Below, piece by piece: positions 20,901 through 29,900 of a DNA stretch of 61,115 nucleotides. The stretch lies in assembly GCA_902801625.1 (NCBI GenBank), contig CADCJI010000016.1, positions 1-61,115 on the forward strand, written 5' to 3'. The first letter of the stretch is position 1. Each line of letters starts with the position of its first letter. The notes beneath the pieces were generated by a model, which saw only the letters and a list, made by a program, of their open reading frames with translations, was not told where the DNA came from and searched no databases. This DNA comes from an uncultured Bacteroidia bacterium. GTDB taxonomy: Bacteria; Bacteroidota; Bacteroidia; Bacteroidales; F082. The position numbers were made by a program, and so were the translations under genes.

Positions 20901-21430
20901 CGTTCGAATTCGACTGCAACTGCGCTGGTGGACAGACTACCAACACCTACGACCCAGTCGAAAACCTTACTGCCGAAATGGACATGGGAGCCATCAAGCT
21001 CACATGGGATGCGCCTGAAGGTGCTGTCAACTACATCGTCAAACGCAACGGCATTGAAATCGGTCAGACGAGAGAGCCCGAATATACAGACGAAGTCTTC
21101 ACCGAGCTCCATTATACCTATTGCATCGTTGCTGAATATGCCGATGGCTTCAGCATTCCTGAGTGCATTATGATTAAATCCGAGCTTGGTATTGACGAGT
21201 ACGAGACAGAGTTTGCCATCTACCCCAACCCAGTCAACAATACGTTATACATCAACGGTGGCAATGCCGAGTACAGCTATGCAATGTACAACAGCATGGG
21301 TCAGGTGGTTGCCAACGGCAATGCCAAAGGCACTGAACAAATCAGTGTAGAAGGCATGACCAAGGGCATCTACTTCCTCCACATCACCTCTGGCACACAA
21401 GTGCTTGTGGAAAAGGTTGTGGTGAAGTAA
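17972..21430 (+). CDS. Gingipain R-like C25 cysteine protease, T9SS cargo
   Basis: 1152 residues: signal peptide (to about residue 19), C25 propeptide, caspase-like catalytic domain (about 230-570), Ig-like domain, two CARDB/APHP-like domains, a DxYGDGWNG domain (about 890-985), an FN3-like domain and a T9SS sorting domain (YPNP at Tyr1084). His445 (CNHG) and Cys478 (SVACNNGEF) keep the 33-residue spacing of RgpB. Asp394 in GGEADYVH aligns with the RgpB S1 aspartate that binds Arg. The stretch WILFGDPSLMVRT is nearly the same as in RgpB. The last 250 residues closely match the Kgp-like gene 1 kb upstream, down to shared nucleotide blocks. Arg specificity and surface location are inferences. 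Confidence 0.93.
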   Translation: MKRVLFSLVFVALSAMTFAQQWTSLGKSTPSKPEVKLVSSSERQIVIDFSLGGFYLTRVNTPNGVQQVVSVPKMASMLEAAAPDLPQFPVPTIIGDLAEMEVNVTKSDFTDYQNVVIAPSKGNFSRQIDPENVPYTYGEMYNQNAFYPAAQAYLETPYILRDFRGQNIMVRPFAYNPITKTLRVYHNMTIEMRKVSNNGVNQKLSRKAIQKITPEMEEAYNHRFINYTESTSKYNFIQDRGEMLVICPDQYMESMQPFVEWKNQSGRPTTIVSLSEVGGNNDNQIKNYIRNIYDDPAHNLEFILLVGDYADLTPHSMSGGRSDNWFGQLEGNDYYLEVLTGRFSVQSINDVETHIEKVLYYERDMPEGLTWLNQGIGIGANEGAGNGHNGGEADYVHINYIRDTLMHYTYENVTQQYSGVGGGTSATAISADFNAGKSICNYCNHGSQTSWAVANYSNSNVNALVNDDKWPFIWSVACNNGEFNGNCFGEAWLRATNNTTGRPTGAVGGMFSWISQPWVPPMTGQDEMVDILTEWKHEDKYCHTFGGASLNGSMYMLDMHPSDNGDTHNTWILFGDPSLMVRTDNPVSMNVTCTPSVLMLGMSELEVSAENTAYGIVTLMMDGEVIATGSIFDGVCSLSFPPLSTVGTATLTVIGYNKVTEVQAMEILPAEGPYVTVTEYTPNFAPVNVETSLTLSFKNVGVDPTAGTTNVSLTCNDPRLSIIDGTEAFDVLNADETITLQNAFSFIISEGVEDETRFLIDVNMTDGRQAWSGRVFVTAGQAVLEYADSEWAGSFVPGETVTIVTNFKNVGHYMATNAVATIACESEYVTLLNPSVELGTLDPEGIGTCVFTIQIDESCPETELIPVSFMMQADGDLSAEGDLTLRNSCNVVFALTDSYGDGWNGNYLNVSFSDGTPAQHLTIQDGFNDNYIIEIGNGVHVTLGWTMGQWSSECSFVVRYEGGDIICEASSPSSSYSFEFDCNCAGGQTTNTYDPVENLTAEMDMGAIKLTWDAPEGAVNYIVKRNGIEIGQTREPEYTDEVFTELHYTYCIVAEYADGFSIPECIMIKSELGIDEYETEFAIYPNPVNNTLYINGGNAEYSYAMYNSMGQVVANGNAKGTEQISVEGMTKGIYFLHITSGTQVLVEKVVVK

Positions 21431-21450
21431 TAGCACACAGATCTTAAACA

Positions 21451-21487
21451 TGAGAGGCGGCCTCGTTTGACGAGGTCGCCTCTCTCA
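21451..21487. terminator. Bidirectional hairpin terminator
   Basis: A GC-rich stem of about 16 bp with one mismatch (21452-21466 with 21470-21485) sits between the convergent Rgp-like gene and the DUF4249 gene. Confidence 0.75.
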
Positions 21488-21508
21488 TTTAGCATAGTTC
21501 ATAAACTA

Positions 21509-22420
21509 CTATTCAAACATATTCTCATGATAAATGCTCTCACCTTCAATGACCGAAGTGGCATTGAACCATCCTATGGCATTGCAATTGGAAAAAAGGT
21601 TGGAGAACACAGCCGGGAAGGCCCCCATGATAGGATTGACTCCTATAGCCAGCTTTTGACCCGCCAAGAAATACATGTAATCCTTTGAGATGCTGTAAAG
21701 CTTCACCCCTATCACATCACCCTCGTGCAAATACGACTTGTTCATTATGCCAACTGGAACCTCTGCATTGTTTTTCAACATCTCAGGGCCATTAAAATAA
21801 TAACCAGCATAGCCTTCCATGGAAAACAGATTGAACAATCTGGATGGTCTGTTCTTGAAAAGCCTACCATTCAGATATAATTCCACTTGATAGATGATAT
21901 TCTCATTAGAAAGGGTCTGAAAATAGGGGCACACACACACTGCTGCATTCTCATCGACAAAAGGCAAGCCTTCTTCATTTCGCAAAGGCAGCAAACCCAC
22001 TGAGTCAATGCCAGAAGCATTATTGGACATTTTTGTGTCTGCATATATATGGATAGGTGCCGCAAAAAGCGTGTTGTCTTCAGCATTGATTTCCAAATGA
22101 TACCATCTATTCTTAATCCCAGCCAACGAATCAGAGAGATAATGACCCTGCTTATTATCCTGCTCGTAAAACCAAATGGTATCATCATTGCTCGTCATAT
22201 ACACTTCTGCACCAGTAATCATCTCTTTACTATCCGTGCTATACAATTCCGAAGAATAGCTGAGTATTACCTCATGACGCTTACATTCATTCGTAATGGA
22301 GCCTTCCACCACTGGCACTTTTCTTCCTTCAGGCAAATCCATCATGATATCCTCAGTGCAAGATGCCGTAATCAAGCCGAGGACAACCATCAAACCAATA
22401 TATAATTTCCTATTTACCAT
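21509..22420 (-). CDS. DUF4249 lipoprotein (second of the pair)
   Basis: 303-residue outer-membrane-type lipoprotein with lipobox LITASC and the DUF4249 pattern: PVVEGSITNECKRHEVILSYSSELYST, then a Tyr/Gly-rich segment (GYAGYYFNGPEML), and a C-terminal NPIMGAFPAVFSN...GWFNATS. In Bacteroidetes DUF4249 genes are coupled to TonB receptors like the one just upstream. A surface or periplasmic accessory role in uptake is likely, substrate unknown. The ATG at 22420 is preferred over a TTG three codons earlier. It leaves a 9-base gap after the preceding paralogue's stop. Confidence 0.88.
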   Translation of the reverse strand: MVNRKLYIGLMVVLGLITASCTEDIMMDLPEGRKVPVVEGSITNECKRHEVILSYSSELYSTDSKEMITGAEVYMTSNDDTIWFYEQDNKQGHYLSDSLAGIKNRWYHLEINAEDNTLFAAPIHIYADTKMSNNASGIDSVGLLPLRNEEGLPFVDENAAVCVCPYFQTLSNENIIYQVELYLNGRLFKNRPSRLFNLFSMEGYAGYYFNGPEMLKNNAEVPVGIMNKSYLHEGDVIGVKLYSISKDYMYFLAGQKLAIGVNPIMGAFPAVFSNLFSNCNAIGWFNATSVIEGESIYHENMFE

Positions 22421-22429
22421 AATTCTCAA

Positions 22430-23320
22430 TTATTTGTGAAAAACCGTTTCTGAAGACACGACAGATGCCGTAAAAAACCATCCAACACCCTTACCTTCAG
22501 GCTGGATATTGGTGCTCACATTGGCTGGCGCACCCAACAAGGGATTGCTACCCGACGAAATCAAAAGACTATAGAAATAATAATAATACTCTGGAGTGAT
22601 ACTATACAAATCTGCATGAATCCTATCTCCGTCCCTCAGCTGCGACCGACGGAAATAGGCGATGGGGATTTCTTTGTTGGATTGGAGCATTTCAGGACCA
22701 TTCACATAATAGCCAGCGAATCCGCCTTGTGCAATCATCATGCGCATTTTCAAACTGTCAGTTAAAGAAGTGTCATTCTTCGAGACCATAGGCATATAAA
22801 TGATATTGGGATCAGGAAGGCTTTGGAAATAAGGATAAAGCCACTCTATGGTATCCATGAAAAACGTTGAGGGCATTGTATCGTCCACCCCGTTGAAATG
22901 CTTCACCACCAAACTGTCGATACTTTCCACATTTTCGGGTATGATGCTTTCTGCAAAAACCTGTTGAACAGTTCCATCAGGTTCGGGAATATCAACACAA
23001 AGACGATACATAGTGTTCTTTTTTCCTGCAACCGAATCAGTGAAATAATGGCCGATTTGCTCCGCATCCTCATAATAATAGGATGTGTCTACGCCATCGG
23101 TAACATACACAGTAGCACCACTCACCATTCTTAATTCATTCCCATGGTAAAACTCTGACGTATAGCTTAATATGGCCTCATGATGCTTCAGTTGGTCTGT
23201 AAAATAAGCCTCCACACCTATCATGGGTTCGCCTTTCTCCACATCAATCACAATATCTTCCTTACACGAGGAAAATATCACGAAAGCGAAAAGTGCCAAA
23301 ATACCATACAGCCTTTTCAT
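22430..23320 (-). CDS. DUF4249 lipoprotein (first of the pair)
   Basis: 296-residue lipoprotein with lipobox VIFSSC and the DUF4249 layout: IGVEAYFTDQLKHHEAILSY near the N terminus, GGFAGYYVNGPEMLQSNKEIPIA in the middle, NPLLGAPANVSTNI near the end. It is clearly paralogous to the next gene (21509-22420). It starts at the ATG at 23320, five bases after the stop of the TonB receptor; a TTG at 23329 overlapping that stop is the less likely start. Order receptor-DUF4249-DUF4249 implies one transcript. Confidence 0.9.
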   Translation of the reverse strand: MKRLYGILALFAFVIFSSCKEDIVIDVEKGEPMIGVEAYFTDQLKHHEAILSYTSEFYHGNELRMVSGATVYVTDGVDTSYYYEDAEQIGHYFTDSVAGKKNTMYRLCVDIPEPDGTVQQVFAESIIPENVESIDSLVVKHFNGVDDTMPSTFFMDTIEWLYPYFQSLPDPNIIYMPMVSKNDTSLTDSLKMRMMIAQGGFAGYYVNGPEMLQSNKEIPIAYFRRSQLRDGDRIHADLYSITPEYYYYFYSLLISSGSNPLLGAPANVSTNIQPEGKGVGWFFTASVVSSETVFHK

Positions 23321-23325
23321 CACAA

Positions 23326-25671
23326 TCAATATTTGAAGTTGTACGAAATGGAAGGCACGGCTGAAAACAGATACATGTTCTTCGTCTCGATGCTACCGTT
23401 TTTGCCTTGTTCGAAAGTAATTGCCCATGTATTATGACGGGCATACGCATTGTATACCGAAACATTGATCTCATGTTGCCAGCGGCGATTGTCGAGCTTG
23501 CCCAACTTGCAAGTGAACGACAAGTCGAGACGATGGTAATCAGGATAGCGGCTTTCGTTGCGTTTGCCGTTATATACGGCGTAAGTCATGCCATTGAGGG
23601 TGTATTGACCGTATGGGAAAGTCACTGGCTGCCCAGTATTGTAAATCCAGTTGGCGGCCAAAGTAATACGCGGATTAAGTTCGTAGCTACCCACGATAAC
23701 GATATTGTGAGGGCGGTCGTATGGGGAGCGATATTCCAATCCCTTACTGATTCCTTTGATAGTGCGGAACGTGCGTGAATAGGTGTAAGAAATCCACCCC
23801 GTAAACTTGCCTACGTTTTTCCTGACGAGAAACTCAGCACCATACGAGCGACCTTTACCGACACGCAACTCACCATCAATCAGAAGATAGCCGTAAGTGA
23901 TGGCATTGTCCTTGAAGTCGATGACATTCTTCATGTTCTTATAATACAACTCAACCGAGGTCTCTATGGCATCGTTATCGAAATTTCGGAAGTAGCCAAG
24001 GGCAAATTGGTCACATTTCTGAGGCTTTACATTGGGACCTGTCGGGAACCACACATCGAAAGGCAATCCACCCGTTGCTGACGAAGCCACCTGGGCATAT
24101 TGCACCGTGCGCGAATAGGAAGCTTTGACCGACGAATGCTCGTCCAACTGATACTTAGCTGCAAAGCGTGGTTCAGGATTGATAACCGTGTTAAACACCT
24201 CGCCCTTACCATAATACAAAGTATCAGTAACAAGATAGACGACATCATCAAAGACAAACAATTCTTCTTCACCAATATTCTGGAAACACGACAATCTCAT
24301 GCCTGCTCGGAAAGAAAGTCGTGGTGTAGGCGTGTAATCATGGGTGAAATACAAAGCATGTTCCAATCCTTTACGTGCCACCGACTTCGACTGATCAATT
24401 TGGAGATATTGTGAAAGCGCGCCACCTCTGTCATCGATTTCGCCTTGTAGATAAGATTGTATACCTGTGGTAAGGCCAAACTTCGAATTATGCCTGTCAT
24501 TCCAATGCATAGCGAAGTCATAGTTGAGGCTGACCGCATCAGTGCCTGCCTTGATAGCAAAGTCGTATGGGCTGTAATTCATGTCAATGTCATAGCGATA
24601 TCGTGAACCAATCAAGGAAAGATTGGAGACAAGACGGTCGGAAAAGATATGACTCCACCTAAGGGTAGCGCTGCTGTTTCCATATCCCAAGCCTATCATT
24701 TGCTGCATCGAAAACTGATCGTGGCCATTATATAAGGAAAGGAAAAGACGGTCGTTCTTGCCTAGCGTCTGCGTCACCTTGGCATTTATATCATAAAAAT
24801 TAATCTTCGATTTGTTGAGGTCTTCACCCAAGAATGGGAGGACAAGACCTGCATATGTCCTACGACCCGCCAACATCACTGAGGTCTTATGATCAAAAAG
24901 CGGGGATTCGAGCATCAAATGGCTCGTCACCAATCCAACACCACCCTGGATTCCAAAACGTTTCGGCATCTCATCTTTCACTGAAACATCGAGAACAGAG
25001 GACAGACGGCCACCAAAATAAGCGGGAATATCACCTTTGTATAATGTGGCATCTTTCACCACATCGTTGTTGAACACCGAAAAGAAACCAAGAAAATGCG
25101 AAGCATTGTAAATCGGGGCACCATCAAGAAGAATAAGGTTTTGGTCGGTGGCACCGCCACGCACACTGAAGCCTGACGATCCTTCGGATGCCGATTGCAC
25201 GCCTGGCAACAATGTGATGGACTTGATGACGTCCACCTCACCCATCAAAGCAGGAATCTTCTTGATGGTAATCATGTCGAGGGTCTGGACACTCATCGAC
25301 ATGGCCGTCACGTTGCGATCCTTGCGCTCACTGGTGACTTGCACCTCAGATAGCTTTTCCGATTCGGGTTGCAACTTGATATTGACAGTAATAGGCTTAG
25401 CTCCTATGTTTACATTTTTGTAAAGTGTAGTATAGCCGATGTAGGAAATGCGCAAAGAATGCTCTCCTACAGGCAAATCCAATTCATAATGGCCTTTTTC
25501 GTCGGTCGTTGTACCCACTTGTAATTTTTCCTCATAAATGGAAACGCCAATCAAAGTCCCATTGGTCTCGGCATCCTTTATAACGCCAACAACTTGACCT
25601 TTTTGTTGAGCAAACAAGTTGATTACCAAGCTAAAAAGGCAAATCAATAACAATACTAATCTTCGATGCAT
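23326..25671 (-). CDS. TonB-dependent outer-membrane receptor
   Basis: 781-residue receptor: signal peptide (LICLFSLVINLFAQ), a carboxypeptidase-regulatory-like beta domain (about residues 20-100, GVIKDAETNGTLIGVSI), a plug domain with GSSGFSVRGGATDQNLILLDG, and a 22-strand barrel ending in Phe-Lys-Tyr. This is the form without SusC length (about 1000 residues), commonly paired with DUF4249 proteins rather than SusD. The substrate is unknown; an ion chelate or peptide is as likely as a glycan. The start at 25671 (MHRRLV) is fixed by the -7 element at 25694-25701, which excludes the ATG at 25704. Confidence 0.93.
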   Translation of the reverse strand: MHRRLVLLLICLFSLVINLFAQQKGQVVGVIKDAETNGTLIGVSIYEEKLQVGTTTDEKGHYELDLPVGEHSLRISYIGYTTLYKNVNIGAKPITVNIKLQPESEKLSEVQVTSERKDRNVTAMSMSVQTLDMITIKKIPALMGEVDVIKSITLLPGVQSASEGSSGFSVRGGATDQNLILLDGAPIYNASHFLGFFSVFNNDVVKDATLYKGDIPAYFGGRLSSVLDVSVKDEMPKRFGIQGGVGLVTSHLMLESPLFDHKTSVMLAGRRTYAGLVLPFLGEDLNKSKINFYDINAKVTQTLGKNDRLFLSLYNGHDQFSMQQMIGLGYGNSSATLRWSHIFSDRLVSNLSLIGSRYRYDIDMNYSPYDFAIKAGTDAVSLNYDFAMHWNDRHNSKFGLTTGIQSYLQGEIDDRGGALSQYLQIDQSKSVARKGLEHALYFTHDYTPTPRLSFRAGMRLSCFQNIGEEELFVFDDVVYLVTDTLYYGKGEVFNTVINPEPRFAAKYQLDEHSSVKASYSRTVQYAQVASSATGGLPFDVWFPTGPNVKPQKCDQFALGYFRNFDNDAIETSVELYYKNMKNVIDFKDNAITYGYLLIDGELRVGKGRSYGAEFLVRKNVGKFTGWISYTYSRTFRTIKGISKGLEYRSPYDRPHNIVIVGSYELNPRITLAANWIYNTGQPVTFPYGQYTLNGMTYAVYNGKRNESRYPDYHRLDLSFTCKLGKLDNRRWQHEINVSVYNAYARHNTWAITFEQGKNGSIETKNMYLFSAVPSISYNFKY

Positions 25672-25693
25672 TTTAATTCCGATAAAATTTGTG

Positions 25694-25701
25694 CAAAAAT
25701 A
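25694..25701 (-). promoter_or_regulatory. -7 promoter element of the receptor/DUF4249 operon
   Basis: TATTTTTG on the minus strand (TAnnTTTG), 22 bases upstream of the receptor ATG at 25671 and just after the HAD gene. Confidence 0.6.
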
Positions 25702-25711
25702 CAAAACTAAA

Positions 25712-26407
25712 TCAAAGTAACTCTTTTATTTTCAACAAATCGTGAACTTCAAAAGTAGATTCCCCCTCTACTTTCTCGTTTTTTAGGTTCAAGAAAACCG
25801 TATCCATACCAATTGCGCGAGCGCCATCTATGTCGACGGCCATCTCATCACCAATCATGAGACTCTCTCCAACACTGGCATGAGCCTTGCGCAAAGCATA
25901 ATGGAAAATCTCTGGATTGGGCTTTTTCACCCCGACTTCCTCCGAAACGGTCAAAGTCTCAAAAAAAGGCTCCAAGCCTGAACCGTTCAACTTGGTGTGC
26001 TGAACTTCTTGGAAACCATTGGTAATCAGATGCAAATGGTAGTTTGGCTTCAAATACTCCAGCAATTCCATTGTGCCTGGAACCAACCTGACGATGCGTG
26101 GTGACCAATACACATAGTCCTCACTGAGATGATCGGCCAAATCAGTGTCGTTAATGCCATAATGTTCCAAAGGCAATACGAAGCGGGTGCGATTCAAATC
26201 CTCTTTTGTAATTTTATCCTCACGGTAAAGTTCCCAAAGACGCTCATTCAGTGGATGATACACTTCATGAAACTCATGCGCACTTGGAATGCCAAGGTTT
26301 TTCAAGTTATACTTCTCATAGATGCGTTCAAAGGCCACTTCGGCAGCAGCATCAAAATCCCACAACGTACGGTCGAGGTCAAAGAAAATATGTTTGTAAT
26401 GCTTCAT
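25712..26407 (-). CDS. yjjG: HAD-family phosphatase, YjjG-type nucleotidase
   Basis: 231-residue haloacid-dehalogenase hydrolase with motif I FFDLDRTLWDF, motif II LITNGF, motif III Lys in GVKKPNPEIF, and motif IV MIGDEMAVDIDGA. The helical C1 cap and the overall pattern match YjjG, a 5'-nucleotidase that removes non-canonical pyrimidine nucleotides. Its ATG at 26407 overlaps the TGA of the methyltransferase gene (ATGA), so translation is coupled; an upstream in-frame ATG at 26431 is unlikely. The exact substrate is inferred from family. Confidence 0.85.
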   Translation of the reverse strand: MKHYKHIFFDLDRTLWDFDAAAEVAFERIYEKYNLKNLGIPSAHEFHEVYHPLNERLWELYREDKITKEDLNRTRFVLPLEHYGINDTDLADHLSEDYVYWSPRIVRLVPGTMELLEYLKPNYHLHLITNGFQEVQHTKLNGSGLEPFFETLTVSEEVGVKKPNPEIFHYALRKAHASVGESLMIGDEMAVDIDGARAIGMDTVFLNLKNEKVEGESTFEVHDLLKIKELL

Positions 26408-26925
26408 CTTTCTCGCATTTGCCGTTGCCATTCAAACAATGCCACCGCAGCGGCATGGCTGACGTTGAGCGAACGGGTTGGACCAGGCACGGGAATATAG
26501 ATCACCATGTCACATTGACTAAGCAAATCTTCACTTAGTCCATGGGTCTCGCTTCCAACAATAAAAGCTACATTCTCAGGAAGTTTAGTATCATAAATGC
26601 AAGTGGCATTATCGGCAGTCTCGATGGCGACGATGGCCTTATCTTCCGGAACGATTTTGCGCAAATCGCTCTCTTCACTGAAGTACCAATGAATGTTATC
26701 ACGGCTTGAAGCAGCAGCACGACGCACTTTGCCAAGACGATGTTCTTCTTCCCTACCCAAAAAACAAACTTCGTTGGCACCAATATTATCGGCCAAACGT
26801 ATCAAAGCACCCATATTGTCAGGTGTCAGCAAATGGTCTGCTATTAGGACAGGATGCGGCACTTGATCATATAGTTTTTCAGGAGCAAGTTCTCCAAACA
26901 AATCGTTGGATTTCAAATAGGCCAT
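26404..26925 (-). CDS. TrmH/SpoU-family RNA 2'-O-methyltransferase
   Basis: 173-residue SPOUT methyltransferase with no extra RNA-binding domain. The knot motifs are visible: DNMGALIRLADNIGA (motif 1), IVGSETHGLSEDLL (motif 2), and the C-terminal PGPTRSLNVSHAAAVALFEW (motif 3) that forms the SAM site. It probably methylates a ribose in tRNA or rRNA; the target cannot be told from sequence. It starts 11 bases after the gingipain-like gene (26937-30512) and ends in ATGA overlap with the HAD gene, so the three may share one transcript. Confidence 0.9.
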   Translation of the reverse strand: MAYLKSNDLFGELAPEKLYDQVPHPVLIADHLLTPDNMGALIRLADNIGANEVCFLGREEEHRLGKVRRAAASSRDNIHWYFSEESDLRKIVPEDKAIVAIETADNATCIYDTKLPENVAFIVGSETHGLSEDLLSQCDMVIYIPVPGPTRSLNVSHAAAVALFEWQRQMRER

Positions 26926-26936
26926 GTCCTGCCAAG

Positions 26937-29900
26937 TTATTGAACGATGATTTTCTTAGTATAAACTTTTGTCTCCGTGGCAACGAACAAGATATACACA
27001 CCTTGCGGCAATGCACGACAATCTATCTGGGTGTTGCCTTCACTTTCACCGAACCATATTTGATGCCCAACACTGTTGAAAAGCATATAGCTAAACGGCT
27101 GTTCGTAGCTGATGTTCAAATAGTCACGCACAGGATTAGGATACAGGCGCAGCGTATTCTCAACGCTATCAATTCCAAGCATAGTGATCTCCACCGTGGC
27201 AAAGGCTGGTATAGATTGCAAGCCCTCACTGCTGATAGTCGTAACGCTATAAGTGTATGAGCCCAGATTAAGCCATTCTGAAAACGTTGTTTCATGTTGC
27301 ATCGCAATGGGCGTTCCATTACGCCTAATGAGGTAGTCATCTGTCGGGTTTTGTGTCGGCCAAGTTAAAGTCACTTCGTTTTCAACCACTTGGGCTTCCA
27401 ACTCAAATGCCGGTAACATCGAGAATGTATGGGATGCAGGGAATTGTACATCGTCAATCCAACAGCAGTCATCACCATAACTACCACTGCCATTCTTCAT
27501 ATAAATCCACCTAAACCTGTGCACTCCAGCGGACACTGGGAAAGATGCATGACTCCAATCCGTCTCGCCTGACCAAACATCCTTGGTCTCATTGTCAATA
27601 TAGAAAGTCAGCTTGTCCTTGTCACCTTCGGAGCTGGTTTTTAAGAAGAAACTGATTTCGCCGTCTTCGACGACTATCACCTTCACTTGGAGCGAACTGA
27701 GATTGTTATCACTGATGGCTCCCGAGCGTGCACTATAGGTTCCCGAATGAGCAGTACTACTATCGACATACCATGATGAGCTGCCAAGACTTTCCCACTC
27801 AAAAGCACTGAAATCTCCTGTCTCAAAAGATTCATTGATAGTGCCAATGTTTAGGAACTTAGTGCCGCTGTATGAATATGGCGTAGCGTCTAGAGCGTAA
27901 AACACCTCAAAATTCGATCCATTGGGAACATTCGAGGAACAGTTGAATGAGGCCAACACAGTCGCATCTCCTCCTGATAAGATCTCTCCAAATTCGTGAG
28001 CAATAGGATTGAAAACCAATTCAGTTGAGCTGCTATACAACTCTATCTTAACATTACGTGCAGCTGAAGAGCCTGTATTTCTGACTCCGATTACAAGATT
28101 TCCAACTTCACCAGGATAGGGGGTATTCATGGGCCTAAACTCTGAAACGACGAGAGATGGCGCATGCAAAGTCACACGGAAACGGCTGCTCCAGATATCG
28201 GTACCATCAGTGCAAGTGATTACAAATTCAGCTTGGCTACCATCAGAAATTGCTTCGTTTACCGCGATTTCGAATGCATTGGCAATAGTATAATGCTCCA
28301 AAGAGGCAACATATGGAATGCTAGCATTACCATGAACGACTTCCACCAAGGGAGAATCGGTACTGAGCATGGCCTGTACATTTGAGGCATCAGCGTTTCC
28401 AATGTTTTTGATGGTCACGTTAATGCCAACCGTATCCCCATAGTCAGCTTGGCTGTCTTCGTCATTGACGAGGAAACTATCGTAGGTAAGATAAGCTCCG
28501 TTGCTAGGAATAACTGCTATATCGCGAACTTCTGTAACTCTGTTATAAGCGGTAACCACAAGTTGCAAATTACCAACTTCAGTTGGACTGACGAAACTAA
28601 GCGTGCCTTCTCCGTTGACAATAGGAGTGCAAGCAAGCACTTCCCCATTATTAGAAAGGGTGGCAATGGCATAGTCTGCATCAACGGTAACGAAGAGTTC
28701 GGTTTGTCCAAGGAAGACAACATCTGGCTGGCAGCTGACATTAAGGTCAGTAGGAGCTTTTGTGCGCAGCAACAGGCTTGGGTCGCCAAATAGAATCCAA
28801 GTATTGTGGGTCTTGCCTTGGTCGGAAGGATGCATGTCAAGGATTCTCATATTGCCATTAAGCGAGGCACCGCCAAAGGTATGGTGAAACCGGTCAGTCG
28901 AGCGCCATTCACAAAGAATGTCCACCATCTCATCCTGACCCGTCATGGGCGGTTGCCAAGGTTGGGAGGTCCAACTGAACATGCCACCAATGGCACCCGT
29001 AGGTACACCCGTCACATTGTTGGTGGCGCGCAACCATGCCTCAGCAAAACAATTCACATCAAACTGACCATTGTAGCATGCCGTTGACCAGATGAATGGC
29101 AATTTATAGTCGTTGGTCAGCCTATTCACGTGAAAAGTGCCAAAACCGCCGACAGACCAACCCGTTGTGGAACCATGATTGCAATAATTGCAAATGCCCA
29201 CACCCTCATTGAAGTTTTGACTTATCATGGATGAATTGGTGCCTGCACCTACACCATGATAATGTTGCGAAACTTCAGAATAAGTGTAATGCATCAACGT
29301 GTCACGGATAAAATCAACATGTTGGTAATCAGCCTCGCCACCATTATGTCCATTGCCTGCGCCTTCAATAGAACCTATACCTATGCCTTTACCCAACCAG
29401 TCGGCATCAGCGGTGATGTCGCGCTCATAGTAAATCACTTTAGCCACTTGATTCTGAACATGGGTTACGTTCTCTGCCGAAAAACGGCCAACAAAAACCT
29501 CTGGATAATAGTCATTGCCTTCCAATTGCCCAAACCAAATATCGGAAGCACCGTCGTTCATGGCTCTTGGCGTGATTTGATTGTAGTCACCCACCAAAAG
29601 CACATAGCAAAGATTCTCGTTGGGATTGTTGTAATGGCTGAGGATGAAAGACTTGATCTGATCCGTATTGTTACCGCCTATGTCTGAAAGGTTGACCAAG
29701 GTTGTTGGACGACCCGACTCGTTTTTCCAAGCCACAAAAGGCCGCATGGCGTCAAGAAACTCGGGAGGACAAATGACCATCATCTCCCCCTCGTCAGGGA
29801 TGAAGTTGTATTTTGCCGCCCGCACCTTATAGTTAACGAAACGTTGCTGGTACATGGCGTTGGCTTCAGGAGTCACTCTCGCTTGGCTTGACTTGCGGCT

